This document shows, piece after piece, positions 1-6,747 of a stretch of DNA of 10,718 nucleotides. Numbering within the stretch: position 1 is the first letter of the stretch; every line of letters begins with the position of its first letter. The notes beneath the pieces were generated by a model that was not told where the DNA came from, made no database searches, and saw nothing but the letters and a program-made list of their open reading frames with translations. The translations under genes were made by a program, and so were the position numbers. The stretch is from the NCBI GenBank assembly GCA_024277485.1, contig JAJRVA010000103.1, positions 1-10,718 on the forward strand, in the 5' to 3' direction. This stretch comes from Deltaproteobacteria bacterium. GTDB lineage: Bacteria; Desulfobacterota; Desulfobulbia; Desulfobulbales; Desulfobulbaceae.

Positions 1-1
1 A

Positions 2-76
2 GCAAAGCGTCAGCAACAAGGGCCGGGAGCGCCGGGCAAGGTGTGGATCCCGGATCAACCAGTCGTACCGCGATAG
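2..76 (+). CDS. C-terminal tail of an upstream gene (partial, unknown)
   Basis: The second frame is open from the left edge and stops at TAG 74-76. It encodes 24 residues rich in Gly, Pro and Gln and ending PDQPVVPR. The stop lies 17 bases before the next start, and the Shine-Dalgarno of that gene sits in the gap, as expected for consecutive operon genes. The other two forward frames are also open here, so the frame choice rests on this spacing and on the plausible tail composition. No function can be assigned from so short a piece. Confidence 0.35.
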   Translation, partial: AKRQQQGPGAPGKVWIPDQPVVPR

Positions 77-93
77 AGAAAAGGAGGGCACGG

Positions 94-708
94 ATGGGAG
101 GCAGAAAACAGGCCGGCGGGATATCAGGAATGGTGATGAGGGCAACTGTTGTCCTGGGTATCCTCCTGCTGCATACGGCTGCCCTGGCTGATCAGCCAGT
201 GTCGCCGTACCCCAGGGTGACCGCTTCGCAGTGGGGTTCAACCTATTTTGTCATGGTGCCGGAACGGTATCATTTCGGCGGGAAAGATTATAATACAAAA
301 ATCACACAGCCGGCTTTCGGCAGGGCGTTTAAATTGCAGGAGGACGGGAGTTCGAAGTTGCTGTGGGAGGTCAAGGGGTGGTACGCAATGCAGGTTTTCC
401 TGTCTGACAGCGGTAAATATCTCGTCCGGATGGGCAACTGGGCTTCCGGTTCTGAACCGTCGGAAAGAAATCTGGCCGTGGCATTTTATGAAAACGGACA
501 TGAGCTTGCAAGCTATTCAACGCTCCAGCTCATCAGGGATAAAAAAAGTGTGGAACGGACAGCAAGCCACTATTTCTGGAAAAGTCATGATACCGATTTC
601 CCCAGGTTTGACAAGATGACGAACAGGTTTCTGATAAAGACCATTGAAGACAGGATAGCGGTGTTTGACTACAGGAAAGGGAAACTGATTGAAATACGAG
701 ATCCTTGA
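94..708 (+). CDS. Secreted protein of unknown function (204 aa)
   Basis: The ATG at 94 is chosen because AAGGAGG at 81-87 lies six bases upstream. The frame is open further left through a GTG at 43, but that would add an unlikely charged extension. Translation could also begin at ATG 130 or 136, closer to the hydrophobic core. The protein has a signal peptide with core ATVVLGILLL and a likely cleavage after ALA at about residue 32, so it should be exported. The mature part is rich in Trp, Tyr and Phe and looks mostly beta: a segment GWYAMQVFLSDSGKYLVRMG near the middle and IAVFDYRKGKLIEI at the end resemble beta-propeller or PQQ-like strands. No Cys lies in the mature part and no catalytic motif is visible. 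I do not recognise a named family. It leads a tight run of envelope genes, which suggests a periplasmic role in the same system. Confidence 0.8.
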   Translation: MGGRKQAGGISGMVMRATVVLGILLLHTAALADQPVSPYPRVTASQWGSTYFVMVPERYHFGGKDYNTKITQPAFGRAFKLQEDGSSKLLWEVKGWYAMQVFLSDSGKYLVRMGNWASGSEPSERNLAVAFYENGHELASYSTLQLIRDKKSVERTASHYFWKSHDTDFPRFDKMTNRFLIKTIEDRIAVFDYRKGKLIEIRDP

Positions 709-780
709 TCGGTTCTCCGACGGGTGGCGCAGGTTCGTAACCCGATGTTGACAGTGTATGAGTAAACCTGAAGGATTTTC

Positions 781-1548
781 ATGAAGAAATATCTGCTGCC
801 GATTCTAATCGCGCTGTTTTTAGGTGCAGGAATATTCTACCAGTGGTCTCGGAGCGAACAGCAGGTGTTTCGTCTCCGCACGGAGGGGAAAAAACTGGAG
901 CACGACCTGTGGATGATTGACAATGTTCGCAAGAATCGTCCCGCAATTGAAGAGGATATCAGAATTCTGGACACCGAGATCCACAGGCTTGAATCCCGTG
1001 TTCCGTCCTCATCGCTGGCGAATGATTTTACCGGGCAGCTTGTCGCGCAACTGGCCCTGCATAATATCGCCATTGTATTGGAATCCTCCGGAACCAGGGA
1101 AAGAGATTTCTACCGGGAAATTACGCAGATATTCGGTTTCAACGGTAGGGTGCCGGAAGACAGTGATCTCATGGAGATTTTTCACAAAATGGGTCGCCTG
1201 ATGCGATGGGAGATGATCAGGCCGGACAATATCCTGGTGACAAGGATCTACAGCACCATGTTTGACATGAAGATAAAGACACCCGTAAAACGGCAGTGCG
1301 AGAACGGAGGTCGGCCAGCAATGAATTTCTGGCCGTTTCATGCCGATGTCAGGCAGGAGCTGAACCAGCTCCGTGAGAAATGCCTCCAAAGAAACAGCGG
1401 AGTCGCTTTACTTGTACAGGTCCGGCAGCTTGATGGCCGGCGCAAATATAAAATCATGCTGGAGGAGATTGTCAAACAGCTTGATATCAATGCCGGGAAA
1501 CAGGAAAGAATGCTGGACACACAGGACAGTGGGGGTGAGGGAAAATGA
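781..1548 (+). CDS. Membrane-anchored coiled-coil protein with PilO-like features (255 aa)
   Basis: The ATG at 781 follows AAGGA at 771-775. A short cytoplasmic MKK is followed by one transmembrane helix (residues 4-20), then a probable coiled coil (about 25-73). Next comes a segment ending LESRVPSSS that leads into a helix and a beta strand (LALHNIAIVLES, about 91-102). After that, RDFYREITQIFGFNG (108-122), a helix with MGRLMRW (137-143) and PDNILV follow in order. This arrangement (anchor, coiled coil, L..R.P turn, ferredoxin-like half with FY.E and a helix before a final strand) resembles PilO/GspM-type pilus and secretion assembly proteins, but the identity is weak by eye and the C-terminal 90 residues differ. 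No pilM, pilN, pilP or pilQ is visible, so this is not the standard type IV pilus locus. It overlaps the next gene by 14 bases if that gene starts at GTG 1535. A structural scaffold role in the inner membrane is inference. Confidence 0.8.
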   Translation: MKKYLLPILIALFLGAGIFYQWSRSEQQVFRLRTEGKKLEHDLWMIDNVRKNRPAIEEDIRILDTEIHRLESRVPSSSLANDFTGQLVAQLALHNIAIVLESSGTRERDFYREITQIFGFNGRVPEDSDLMEIFHKMGRLMRWEMIRPDNILVTRIYSTMFDMKIKTPVKRQCENGGRPAMNFWPFHADVRQELNQLREKCLQRNSGVALLVQVRQLDGRRKYKIMLEEIVKQLDINAGKQERMLDTQDSGGEGK

Positions 1549-1792
1549 ACCTCCGTATTTTGAAAGTTTTGTTTTTCGTGTCAGCTGGGTATCTGTCGTT
1601 TGGTATGCACTGATCGGCGCCCCCATCCTGATAATGACCTGGTCGCTTTGTGCCTCAACAGTTGAAGGGTGTCTTGCACGGTGGTCAGGTGGAATGATGA
1701 TGTATGCGCCACTTGTACTGTCTTTGCTGGTAGCCGTTGTTGCCGGTCTGCTGATTGCCGTAGCGCCTTTTCCCGATGTGGTGATTCCTTGA
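1535..1792 (+). CDS. Small two-helix membrane protein, start uncertain (85 aa)
   Basis: In the frame that stops at TGA 1790-1792, the first credible start is GTG 1535, with AGGA at 1523-1526 eight bases upstream. The product has two hydrophobic helices (about residues 17-37 and 57-78) joined by a short loop holding CASTVEGC, and ends in VAPFPDVVIP. A second option is unsettling: an ATG at 1545 overlaps the stop of the preceding gene as ATGA, the usual coupled arrangement, but in another frame. It encodes only 22 residues (MNLRILKVLFFVSAGYLSFG then MH and a stop at 1611-1613) that look like the start of a membrane protein. If one frame change occurred near 1600, that start would run smoothly into ALIGAPILIM of the longer frame. 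Either the GTG start is real, or the gene carries a frameshift. Function is unknown; the neighbours suggest an inner-membrane partner of the PilO-like protein. Confidence 0.55.
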   Translation: MRENEPPYFESFVFRVSWVSVVWYALIGAPILIMTWSLCASTVEGCLARWSGGMMMYAPLVLSLLVAVVAGLLIAVAPFPDVVIP

Positions 1793-1803
1793 GGAAAAAG
1801 TCG

Positions 1804-2211
1804 ATGAAAACAACGGTTTCCTTGAGCGTGTTGACACTATTCACGATATTCTTCCTCTGCGCCTGCAAAGGGCAGTCATCACCGTATCCGAGTGATCAGG
1901 TTCTCATCGACGGTCTGCTTGCCCGGGAAGCGGACTTCCTGACACTGGTATCAGATCCGCATAACAGGGAACTCCAGAGCAGGCTGGGGGTCGTCAGTGT
2001 ACGGGAGGGCCAGCCGGATCTTTTTCCTGTCTGGACGCGGGATCTTTTTGGACCAGGCGGGTATGCCAAAGGGTATTATTACTGCGAATGTACCCCTGAA
2101 CCACTTGTTGACAGCATTGATGAGATCTATAAAAACAGACCCGCAGATGAGGTAAGGGCCTATATGCATGTGAAAGGCCCCTGGTACCTCTACTACGCAG
2201 CGTCCAATTAG
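1804..2211 (+). CDS. Putative lipoprotein of unknown function (135 aa)
   Basis: The ATG at 1804 follows GAGGA at 1791-1795, which also overlaps the stop of the preceding gene; the frame is open further upstream, but without a ribosome site or sensible sequence. The N-terminus is Lys plus a hydrophobic core and ends in a lipobox LCAC with the modified Cys at residue 21, so the protein should be lipidated and held in the membrane facing the periplasm. The residue after Cys is Lys, not Asp, so outer-membrane sorting is possible by the classical +2 rule. The mature part is about 115 residues, mixed in charge, with an aromatic stretch YAKGYYYCEC and a C-terminal KGPWYLYYA. No known domain is recognised. 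It is the last gene of the envelope run and its stop overlaps the convergent cytochrome gene by four bases. Confidence 0.75.
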   Translation: MKTTVSLSVLTLFTIFFLCACKGQSSPYPSDQVLIDGLLAREADFLTLVSDPHNRELQSRLGVVSVREGQPDLFPVWTRDLFGPGGYAKGYYYCECTPEPLVDSIDEIYKNRPADEVRAYMHVKGPWYLYYAASN

Positions 2212-2579
2212 TCTTTTTTCAGTCCGCAGAACTCCAGGATTTCAGGGGAGGGCTTGCTCAGGCAGGTGGCGAGCTTTTTCTGTTCCGCCTTGTTCAGCTT
2301 GGCCCCCTGTCTGACCATGTTTCTGACGGTTCGCTTCCAGGAGCTTTTTCCTTTTTTTCGTTCAACTTTCTGGCAGACCCGTGTGACGTAATGACATTTT
2401 TCACAGCGGTTCGTCAGCAGTTCCGGGCAGCTTTCTTCCGCGCGCACCGACGCAGGGCTTGTGGTAAGCATCAGCAGGGATATGGTACCTGCGAACAGGA
2501 TGATTTTTCCCACGGCCTGCAGCGGGGAAAATGAAAGTGGTTGTTGAGGTGTCAGGCGTTTTTTGTTCCGGGCATGCAT
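2208..2579 (-). CDS. Small exported monoheme cytochrome c-like protein (123 aa)
   Basis: The ATG at 2579 (reading leftward) is preceded by AAGGA with a five-base spacer. A basic N-region of about 24 residues precedes a hydrophobic stretch, with cleavage likely after VRA near residue 47, so the protein is exported. The heme-binding motif CEKCH is at residues 59-63, with His63 as proximal ligand. Met89, in a segment with Trp81 and a run of basic residues, is a likely distal ligand. Four further Cys (51, 69, 106, 118) are unusual for a simple cytochrome c and could form two disulfides. The mature domain of about 76 residues suits a single-heme electron carrier in the periplasm. It lies 62 bases downstream of the kamA-type gene but has its own promoter candidate, so a functional link is doubtful. 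The redox partner cannot be told from the window. Confidence 0.8.
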   Translation of the reverse strand: MHARNKKRLTPQQPLSFSPLQAVGKIILFAGTISLLMLTTSPASVRAEESCPELLTNRCEKCHYVTRVCQKVERKKGKSSWKRTVRNMVRQGAKLNKAEQKKLATCLSKPSPEILEFCGLKKD

Positions 2580-2616
2580 AGATATCCTTTATGGGAGAGA
2601 AATGATCAGATGTGTT

Positions 2617-2645
2617 AGCATATTTTTCTTGGGAAGAATTATCAA
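2617..2645 (-). promoter_or_regulatory. Candidate sigma-70 promoter for the cytochrome gene
   Basis: On the minus strand TTGATA (2645-2640) is followed after 17 bases by TATGCT (2622-2617), matching the consensus at five and four of six positions. The predicted transcript start near 2610 lies about 30 bases before the cytochrome ATG. The -35 box overlaps the stop codon of the upstream aminomutase gene. The match is decent but unproven. Confidence 0.4.
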
Positions 2646-3739
2646 GTATTTTTTTGTCCGGCAGGGCAGTCCGGATAGGTATACGGTTTGTCCAGGTAGT
2701 TCAGAAACGCGAGGGTGCTGTTGTCATGCGATGTTATATAGTCAGGGGTCAGGGGAATCTTTCCTCCCCCGCCCGGGGCGTCAAGGGCGAATGTGGGCAC
2801 TGCCAGGCCGGAAACCCTGCCGATGAGGTGGCGCATGATCTCAAGGCCTGATGTGATCGGTGTCCGGAAGTGATCAGTTCCGCGGGTCAGGTCTGCCTGG
2901 AACAGGTAGTAGGGCCTGACCCTGATCTTGAGCAGTCCGCACAGCAACTCCTGCATAACGTGCCTGTCGTCATTGACTCCCTTCAGCAGCACGGTCTGGC
3001 ACCCCAGGGGAATCCCGGCGTCAGCCAGCCTTGCGCATGCCAGGGTGGCCTCCGGCGTGATCTCTGCCGGATGATTGAAATGGGTGTTGATATAGAGCGG
3101 GTGGTACTTCTTCAGCATGGCGGCAAGTTTTCCGGTGACACGCATGGGCAGGGTGCAGGGGATTCTGGTGCCGATACGGATAACCTCGACAGAAGGTATA
3201 TTCCGTACAGACCTGATAATTTTTTCCAGCCGGTCATCGCTGAGCATGAGCGGGTCGCCGCCGGACAACAGGACCTCGCGGACCGCCCTGTTCTTTTCCA
3301 GGTAATCCAGGCCGGCCCGGATGGATTTGTCGTTAATCACCATCTCCTTGCGGCCCACTTTGCGTTTCCGGGTGCAGAACCGGCAGTACATGGGGCACCG
3401 GCTGCTGACCAGGAAGAGGACCCGGTCCGGATACTTGTGAACCAGGCCCTGAACCGGGCTTAAGTTTTCCTCGTCAAGGGGGTCTGCCATGCCGGTATCG
3501 TCATGGAGTTCCGCAATGTCGGGCACGGCCTGGCGCCGGAGGGGGGTGCCTGTCTGCCTGATGAGGTCCATGTAATAGAGATTGATCCGCATGGGATAGG
3601 TGCGGCATACCTCTTCAAGGTCCCGGGTGTTGACGCCGGGGATCCCGGTGAGCTGTTCCGGCCGGGTAATGGAGTTTTTTACGAGTTTTTGCCAGCTTGT
3701 CATTGCCTGTTGCGGGTGGAACGTGATAATATTAAACAA
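2642..3739 (-). CDS. kamA: KamA-family radical SAM aminomutase (lysine 2,3-aminomutase-like)
   Basis: The family uses a 4Fe-4S cluster, S-adenosylmethionine and PLP to move the amino group of L-lysine from carbon 2 to carbon 3, giving beta-lysine in the cytoplasm. The cluster motif CPMYCRFC has Cys115, Cys119 and Cys122. SAM-binding SGGDP is at 159-163. The PLP lysine is Lys327 in DAPGGGGK. Asp283 (QADLT) and Asp320 (before APGGGGK) match the two Asp that hold the substrate epsilon-amino group in clostridial lysine 2,3-aminomutase; glutamate 2,3-aminomutases differ there, and EpmB lacks GGGGK, so lysine is the likely substrate. At 365 residues it is shorter than the 416-residue clostridial enzyme. 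The start is TTG 3739 with a weak GGAAAG site; ATG 3703 is an alternative that drops 12 residues. No beta-lysine acetyltransferase (ablB) is adjacent, so the osmolyte pathway is not shown here. It diverges from the malic enzyme gene. Confidence 0.92.
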   Translation of the reverse strand: MFNIITFHPQQAMTSWQKLVKNSITRPEQLTGIPGVNTRDLEEVCRTYPMRINLYYMDLIRQTGTPLRRQAVPDIAELHDDTGMADPLDEENLSPVQGLVHKYPDRVLFLVSSRCPMYCRFCTRKRKVGRKEMVINDKSIRAGLDYLEKNRAVREVLLSGGDPLMLSDDRLEKIIRSVRNIPSVEVIRIGTRIPCTLPMRVTGKLAAMLKKYHPLYINTHFNHPAEITPEATLACARLADAGIPLGCQTVLLKGVNDDRHVMQELLCGLLKIRVRPYYLFQADLTRGTDHFRTPITSGLEIMRHLIGRVSGLAVPTFALDAPGGGGKIPLTPDYITSHDNSTLAFLNYLDKPYTYPDCPAGQKNT

Positions 3740-3751
3740 TGCTTTCCGATG

Positions 3752-3778
3752 TTCACATCCATGGGATCAGTCTATAAC
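3752..3778 (+). promoter_or_regulatory. Weak candidate promoter for the malic enzyme gene
   Basis: In the 80-base gap between the divergent aminomutase and malic enzyme genes, TTCACA (3752-3757) and TATAAC (3773-3778) each match sigma-70 boxes at five of six positions. The spacer is only 15 bases, which is suboptimal. Some promoter must lie here because neither gene can be read from a neighbour on its own strand. No clear operator repeat was seen. Confidence 0.25.
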
Positions 3779-3819
3779 AGACACGGTTACCCTTCACAAC
3801 CATTCAGGAGCCCGAATCA

Positions 3820-5556
3820 ATGACTGAATATTCGTATATGCTGAAGTACGACGAGTACGGCAACACGAGGGAAATCTATGTATACAGCTGCGGTCTGGCG
3901 ATTCACGGCAACAGTTATATCAACAAGGGGACAGCCTTTACCCGGGAAGAACGGGACCGGTTAGGCCTTACCGGCATGCTGCCGCCGACAGAACGAAGCC
4001 TGGAACAGCAGGTCAGAAACAGCAGGATCAAGGTTGAGGACAAGGAAAACGATATCGAGCGTTTTATCTATATCCGCTCGCTTTTTGACCGCAATGTGAC
4101 CCTGGCCCATGCCCTGATAAAAAGTGACATAGCCAGGTACATGTCCATTATCTACACTCCCACGGTCGGCCTTGCCTGCCAGCACTACTCGTCCATGTTC
4201 CGGTCCGCTGCCGGCCTGCATTTTTTCCCCGATAATATTGACCGGGCAGAGGATGTGCTGCGGCGTTTTGCACACCGGGACATCCGGGTCGCGGTGGTGA
4301 CCGATAACCAGGGAATTCTCGGCATAGGAGACCAGGGCGCGGGCGGCATCGCCATCTGTCTCGGCAAGCTCATGCTCTATACCCAGGGGGCCGGGATAGC
4401 CCCGTGGCACTGCCTGCCCATTTCACTGGACGTGGGGACGGACAACGAGGCCCTGCTCAATGATGACGAGTACCTGGGCTGGCGGCACCGCCGCCTGACC
4501 GGTGATGAGTATATCAATTTCGTGCAGCGTTTCGCCCGGGCCTTCCGCAACGTGTTCCCGAATTCCCTGTGCCAGTGGGAGGATTTTTCCAAGCAGAATG
4601 CCTTTGCAATCAGGGATGCCTATCTGCATGACCTGATCTCGTTTAACGATGATATCCAGGGGACCGGCGCTGTGGCCCTGGCAGGCATCCTCACGGCAAT
4701 GAAGATCAAGAAGGAAAAACTTGCTGACCAGGTCTTCCTGATTCATGGCGCAGGTGCCGGCGGGGTGGGGATTGCCGAACAACTGGAAACAGCCCTGTGC
4801 GCGGCAGGCCTGTCCGGTATCGAGGCCAGGGAAAGGATATTTACCCTGGATTCCAGGGGGCTCATCACAACCGGCCGGACTCTGCTTCCCTACAAGGAAA
4901 AATTTGCCAAAGATCCGTCTTGTCTGGACTGGCTGAATGATGAAGCCGACCTGTCGCTGGTCAATGTCGTAAAAAAAGCAGGTGTTACTGTCCTGATCGG
5001 CACCTCGGGGCAGGCCGGCTGTTTTGACAAAGATGTTGTCTGTTCGGTCCTTGAACATACTGACAGGCCGGTTGTCATGCCCCTGTCCAATCCGACCAGC
5101 ATGGCTGAAGCTATCCCGGCTGACCTGTATCGCTGGACCGACAGCAGGGTTCTGATGGGAACCGGATCCCCTTTTCCCGATGTGGAATATAACGGTAAGA
5201 AATACCGGATCGGGCAGTGCAATAATGTTTTTATTTTCCCGGGAGTGGGGCTTGGTGTCCTTGCATCAGGGGCAAAGGAAGTCCTGCCGGAATTCTTCAC
5301 TGCAGCTGCAGGGGCGGTATCAGATTTTGTTACCGCCGAGGAAATGGAACAGGGCTGCCTGGTCCCGGATGTGACGAAACTTGCCGAAGTCAGCCTCAAG
5401 GTTGCTCAGGCGGTAGGGGAGGCGGCTATTCACCATGGTGTGAGCAGGCCGTGCGCTTTTTCAACTTTTCAGCATGATAATGATCCAATCCGATTGAGTG
5501 AGTTGATTCGCAAAATGAAATGGGAACCTGATTATCTCCCCCTGGTGGCCATGTAA
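3820..5556 (+). CDS. maeA: Malic enzyme, NAD-type (oxaloacetate-decarboxylating malate dehydrogenase)
   Basis: The enzyme oxidatively decarboxylates L-malate to pyruvate and CO2 while reducing NAD(P). The ATG at 3820 follows CAGGAG at 3805-3810. The length of 578 residues is that of the large malic enzyme family (E. coli MaeA about 565). Catalytic features are in order: YTPTVG with Tyr112, ILGIGDQGAGG at 166-176, general-base Lys183 in GKLMLY, metal ligands Glu254 and Asp255 in WEDF, NDDIQGT at 276-282, the nucleotide-binding GAGAGG at 310-315, and PLSNPTS at 421-427. Asp344 follows the second Rossmann strand, which favours NAD, but this is inference. At residue 165, where E. coli MaeA and animal enzymes have a malate-binding Arg (ERILG), this protein has Gly (QGILG). 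As I recall, MleS/MleA-type malolactic and malic enzymes share this change, so a malolactic-like relative is the main alternative. The TRAP transporter genes immediately downstream support a role in dicarboxylate use. Confidence 0.95.
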   Translation: MTEYSYMLKYDEYGNTREIYVYSCGLAIHGNSYINKGTAFTREERDRLGLTGMLPPTERSLEQQVRNSRIKVEDKENDIERFIYIRSLFDRNVTLAHALIKSDIARYMSIIYTPTVGLACQHYSSMFRSAAGLHFFPDNIDRAEDVLRRFAHRDIRVAVVTDNQGILGIGDQGAGGIAICLGKLMLYTQGAGIAPWHCLPISLDVGTDNEALLNDDEYLGWRHRRLTGDEYINFVQRFARAFRNVFPNSLCQWEDFSKQNAFAIRDAYLHDLISFNDDIQGTGAVALAGILTAMKIKKEKLADQVFLIHGAGAGGVGIAEQLETALCAAGLSGIEARERIFTLDSRGLITTGRTLLPYKEKFAKDPSCLDWLNDEADLSLVNVVKKAGVTVLIGTSGQAGCFDKDVVCSVLEHTDRPVVMPLSNPTSMAEAIPADLYRWTDSRVLMGTGSPFPDVEYNGKKYRIGQCNNVFIFPGVGLGVLASGAKEVLPEFFTAAAGAVSDFVTAEEMEQGCLVPDVTKLAEVSLKVAQAVGEAAIHHGVSRPCAFSTFQHDNDPIRLSELIRKMKWEPDYLPLVAM

Positions 5557-5581
5557 TATCTTGCGGGTTTCATGTTTTTGT

Positions 5582-5610
5582 TTGCCATGGGGTTTATGAA
5601 TAGGTAGAAT
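5582..5610 (+). promoter_or_regulatory. Strong candidate sigma-70 promoter for dctP
   Basis: TTGCCA (5582-5587) and TAGAAT (5605-5610) each match the consensus at five of six positions, with the ideal 17-base spacer. The start of transcription would fall near 5617, at a GTATAC palindrome (5615-5620), leaving a leader of about 70 bases before dctP. No terminator is visible after the malic enzyme gene, so read-through from that gene could add to expression. Confidence 0.6.
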
Positions 5611-5647
5611 ACAAGTATACAGTCCGTTGATGGGGCTCATTGAAGAG

Positions 5648-5681
5648 TCCTCAGGTGGCTTTTATTCAACTCGATGAGGAG
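5648..5681 (+). promoter_or_regulatory. Possible hairpin hiding the dctP ribosome site
   Basis: TCCTCA at 5648-5653 is the exact reverse complement of TGAGGA at 5675-5680, which is most of the strong dctP Shine-Dalgarno (GAGGAG 5676-5681). The six-base stem has a 21-base loop. It could lower translation in some conditions, but six pairs with such a loop may be chance, since anti-Shine-Dalgarno sequences are common. Confidence 0.25.
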
Positions 5682-5687
5682 CGTACA

Positions 5688-6707
5688 ATGAAAGGTTTTG
5701 CTGTAAAGGGTTTGAAAACGTTGGTGGCTGTCAGTGTGACAGCCGGATTTTTGTTAGGTGCTGCAGGGTTTTCCCTGGCCGAGCCGATTAAAATTCGTTT
5801 TTCACATGTCGTCGCCCCGACCACGCCAAAAGGCCAGGCAGCAGATATGTTTGCCAGGCTTGCAAATGAACGGCTCAAGGGAAAAGTCGAAGTGCAGGTT
5901 TTTCCGAACAGCCAGTTGTACACTGATAAGAAAGTTCTTGATGCATTGAGTTCCGGCAGTGTTGAGATGGCAGCCCCGTCAACCGCCAAATTTACCTCAT
6001 GGGTTCCGCAGCTGCAGCTCTTTGATCTGCCTTTCATGTTTAAGAGCAGAGAAGTTCTGTACCAGGCCGTGGACGGTGAGGTCGGCCAGAAAATGTTCAA
6101 GCTTCTTGGCAAGAAGAATATGCTTGGCCTTGCCATGTGGGATAACGGATTCAAACAGATCGGTAACAATATTCGTGAAATCAAGAAACCGGCGGATGTC
6201 AGCGGCATTAAGTTCCGGATCATGTCTTCCAAGGTTCTTGAGTCCCAGTTCAAGACAGTTGGCGGCAATCCTCAGGTTATGCCTTTCTCAGAGGTGTATT
6301 CCGGGCTTGAACAGGGGGTCATCGACGGCCAGGAGAATACCTGGTCCAATATGTATTCCAAGAAATTTTTCGAAGTCCAGAAATACATCACTGAAACGAA
6401 TCATGGATACCTCGGATACTTCGTAGTTACCAATGCACAGTTCTGGGAGCATCTTCCTCCGGACGTCCGTACAGAGCTTGAAAGCATTCTGAAAGAGGTT
6501 ACCGCCTGGATTCGTGAAAATGCCTATAAGATCAACCAGGACATGAAACAGAAGATCATCGATTCCGGCAAGACCAAGGTTACGACCCTGACCGAGGAGG
6601 AGAAGGACGCTTTCCGCAAGGCGTTCAAGCCGGTTCAGGATGAATTCCGTGATGTTATCGGTGCGGAGTATATTGATGCGGTCAATGCATTGAATGCAAA
6701 AAACTGA
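5688..6707 (+). CDS. dctP: TRAP transporter substrate-binding protein DctP
   Basis: This periplasmic protein captures a carboxylate substrate and hands it to the DctQM membrane subunits. The ATG at 5688 has GAGGAG six bases upstream; a TTG at 5640 in the same frame has no such support. The signal peptide (Lys-rich start, core VAVSVTAGFLLGAAG) is cut after SLA at residue 31. The 339-residue length is typical. Family features are the first strand IKIRFSHVV, Arg177 in GIKFRIMSS as the conserved carboxylate-binding Arg, GGNPQVMPFSEVYSGLEQG at 192-210, and VIDGQENTW at 211-219. These match the DctP group that binds C4-dicarboxylates. The malic enzyme just upstream points to malate or a related acid, but ligand cannot be fixed from sequence. 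It has its own promoter and is followed by a hairpin that may limit read-through. Confidence 0.95.
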   Translation: MKGFAVKGLKTLVAVSVTAGFLLGAAGFSLAEPIKIRFSHVVAPTTPKGQAADMFARLANERLKGKVEVQVFPNSQLYTDKKVLDALSSGSVEMAAPSTAKFTSWVPQLQLFDLPFMFKSREVLYQAVDGEVGQKMFKLLGKKNMLGLAMWDNGFKQIGNNIREIKKPADVSGIKFRIMSSKVLESQFKTVGGNPQVMPFSEVYSGLEQGVIDGQENTWSNMYSKKFFEVQKYITETNHGYLGYFVVTNAQFWEHLPPDVRTELESILKEVTAWIRENAYKINQDMKQKIIDSGKTKVTTLTEEEKDAFRKAFKPVQDEFRDVIGAEYIDAVNALNAKN

Positions 6708-6747
6708 CCCGGATGATGTGTACTTTTGGTAATTAATTGCTTTGTTG

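Noticed and set aside
748..776. A perfect TTGACA 17 bases before AAGGAT, upstream of the PilO-like gene
   Set aside because: The would-be -10 matches only three of six positions and is the Shine-Dalgarno of the gene, so a transcript starting there would lack a ribosome site.
2870..3463. A 197-codon open frame on the + strand inside the aminomutase gene
   Set aside because: It is antisense to conserved KamA motifs (Cys cluster, GGDP, PLP lysine region) and its translation resembles no protein; it is a by-product of GC-rich coding.
4423..5058. A 211-codon open frame on the - strand inside the malic enzyme gene
   Set aside because: The opposite strand carries all catalytic motifs of malic enzyme in one frame, and this frame shows no domain or ribosome site.
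5301..5312. Palindromic CTGCAGCTGCAG
   Set aside because: It lies within the malic enzyme coding sequence, in an Ala-rich helix (AAAGA), and is explained by codon use.
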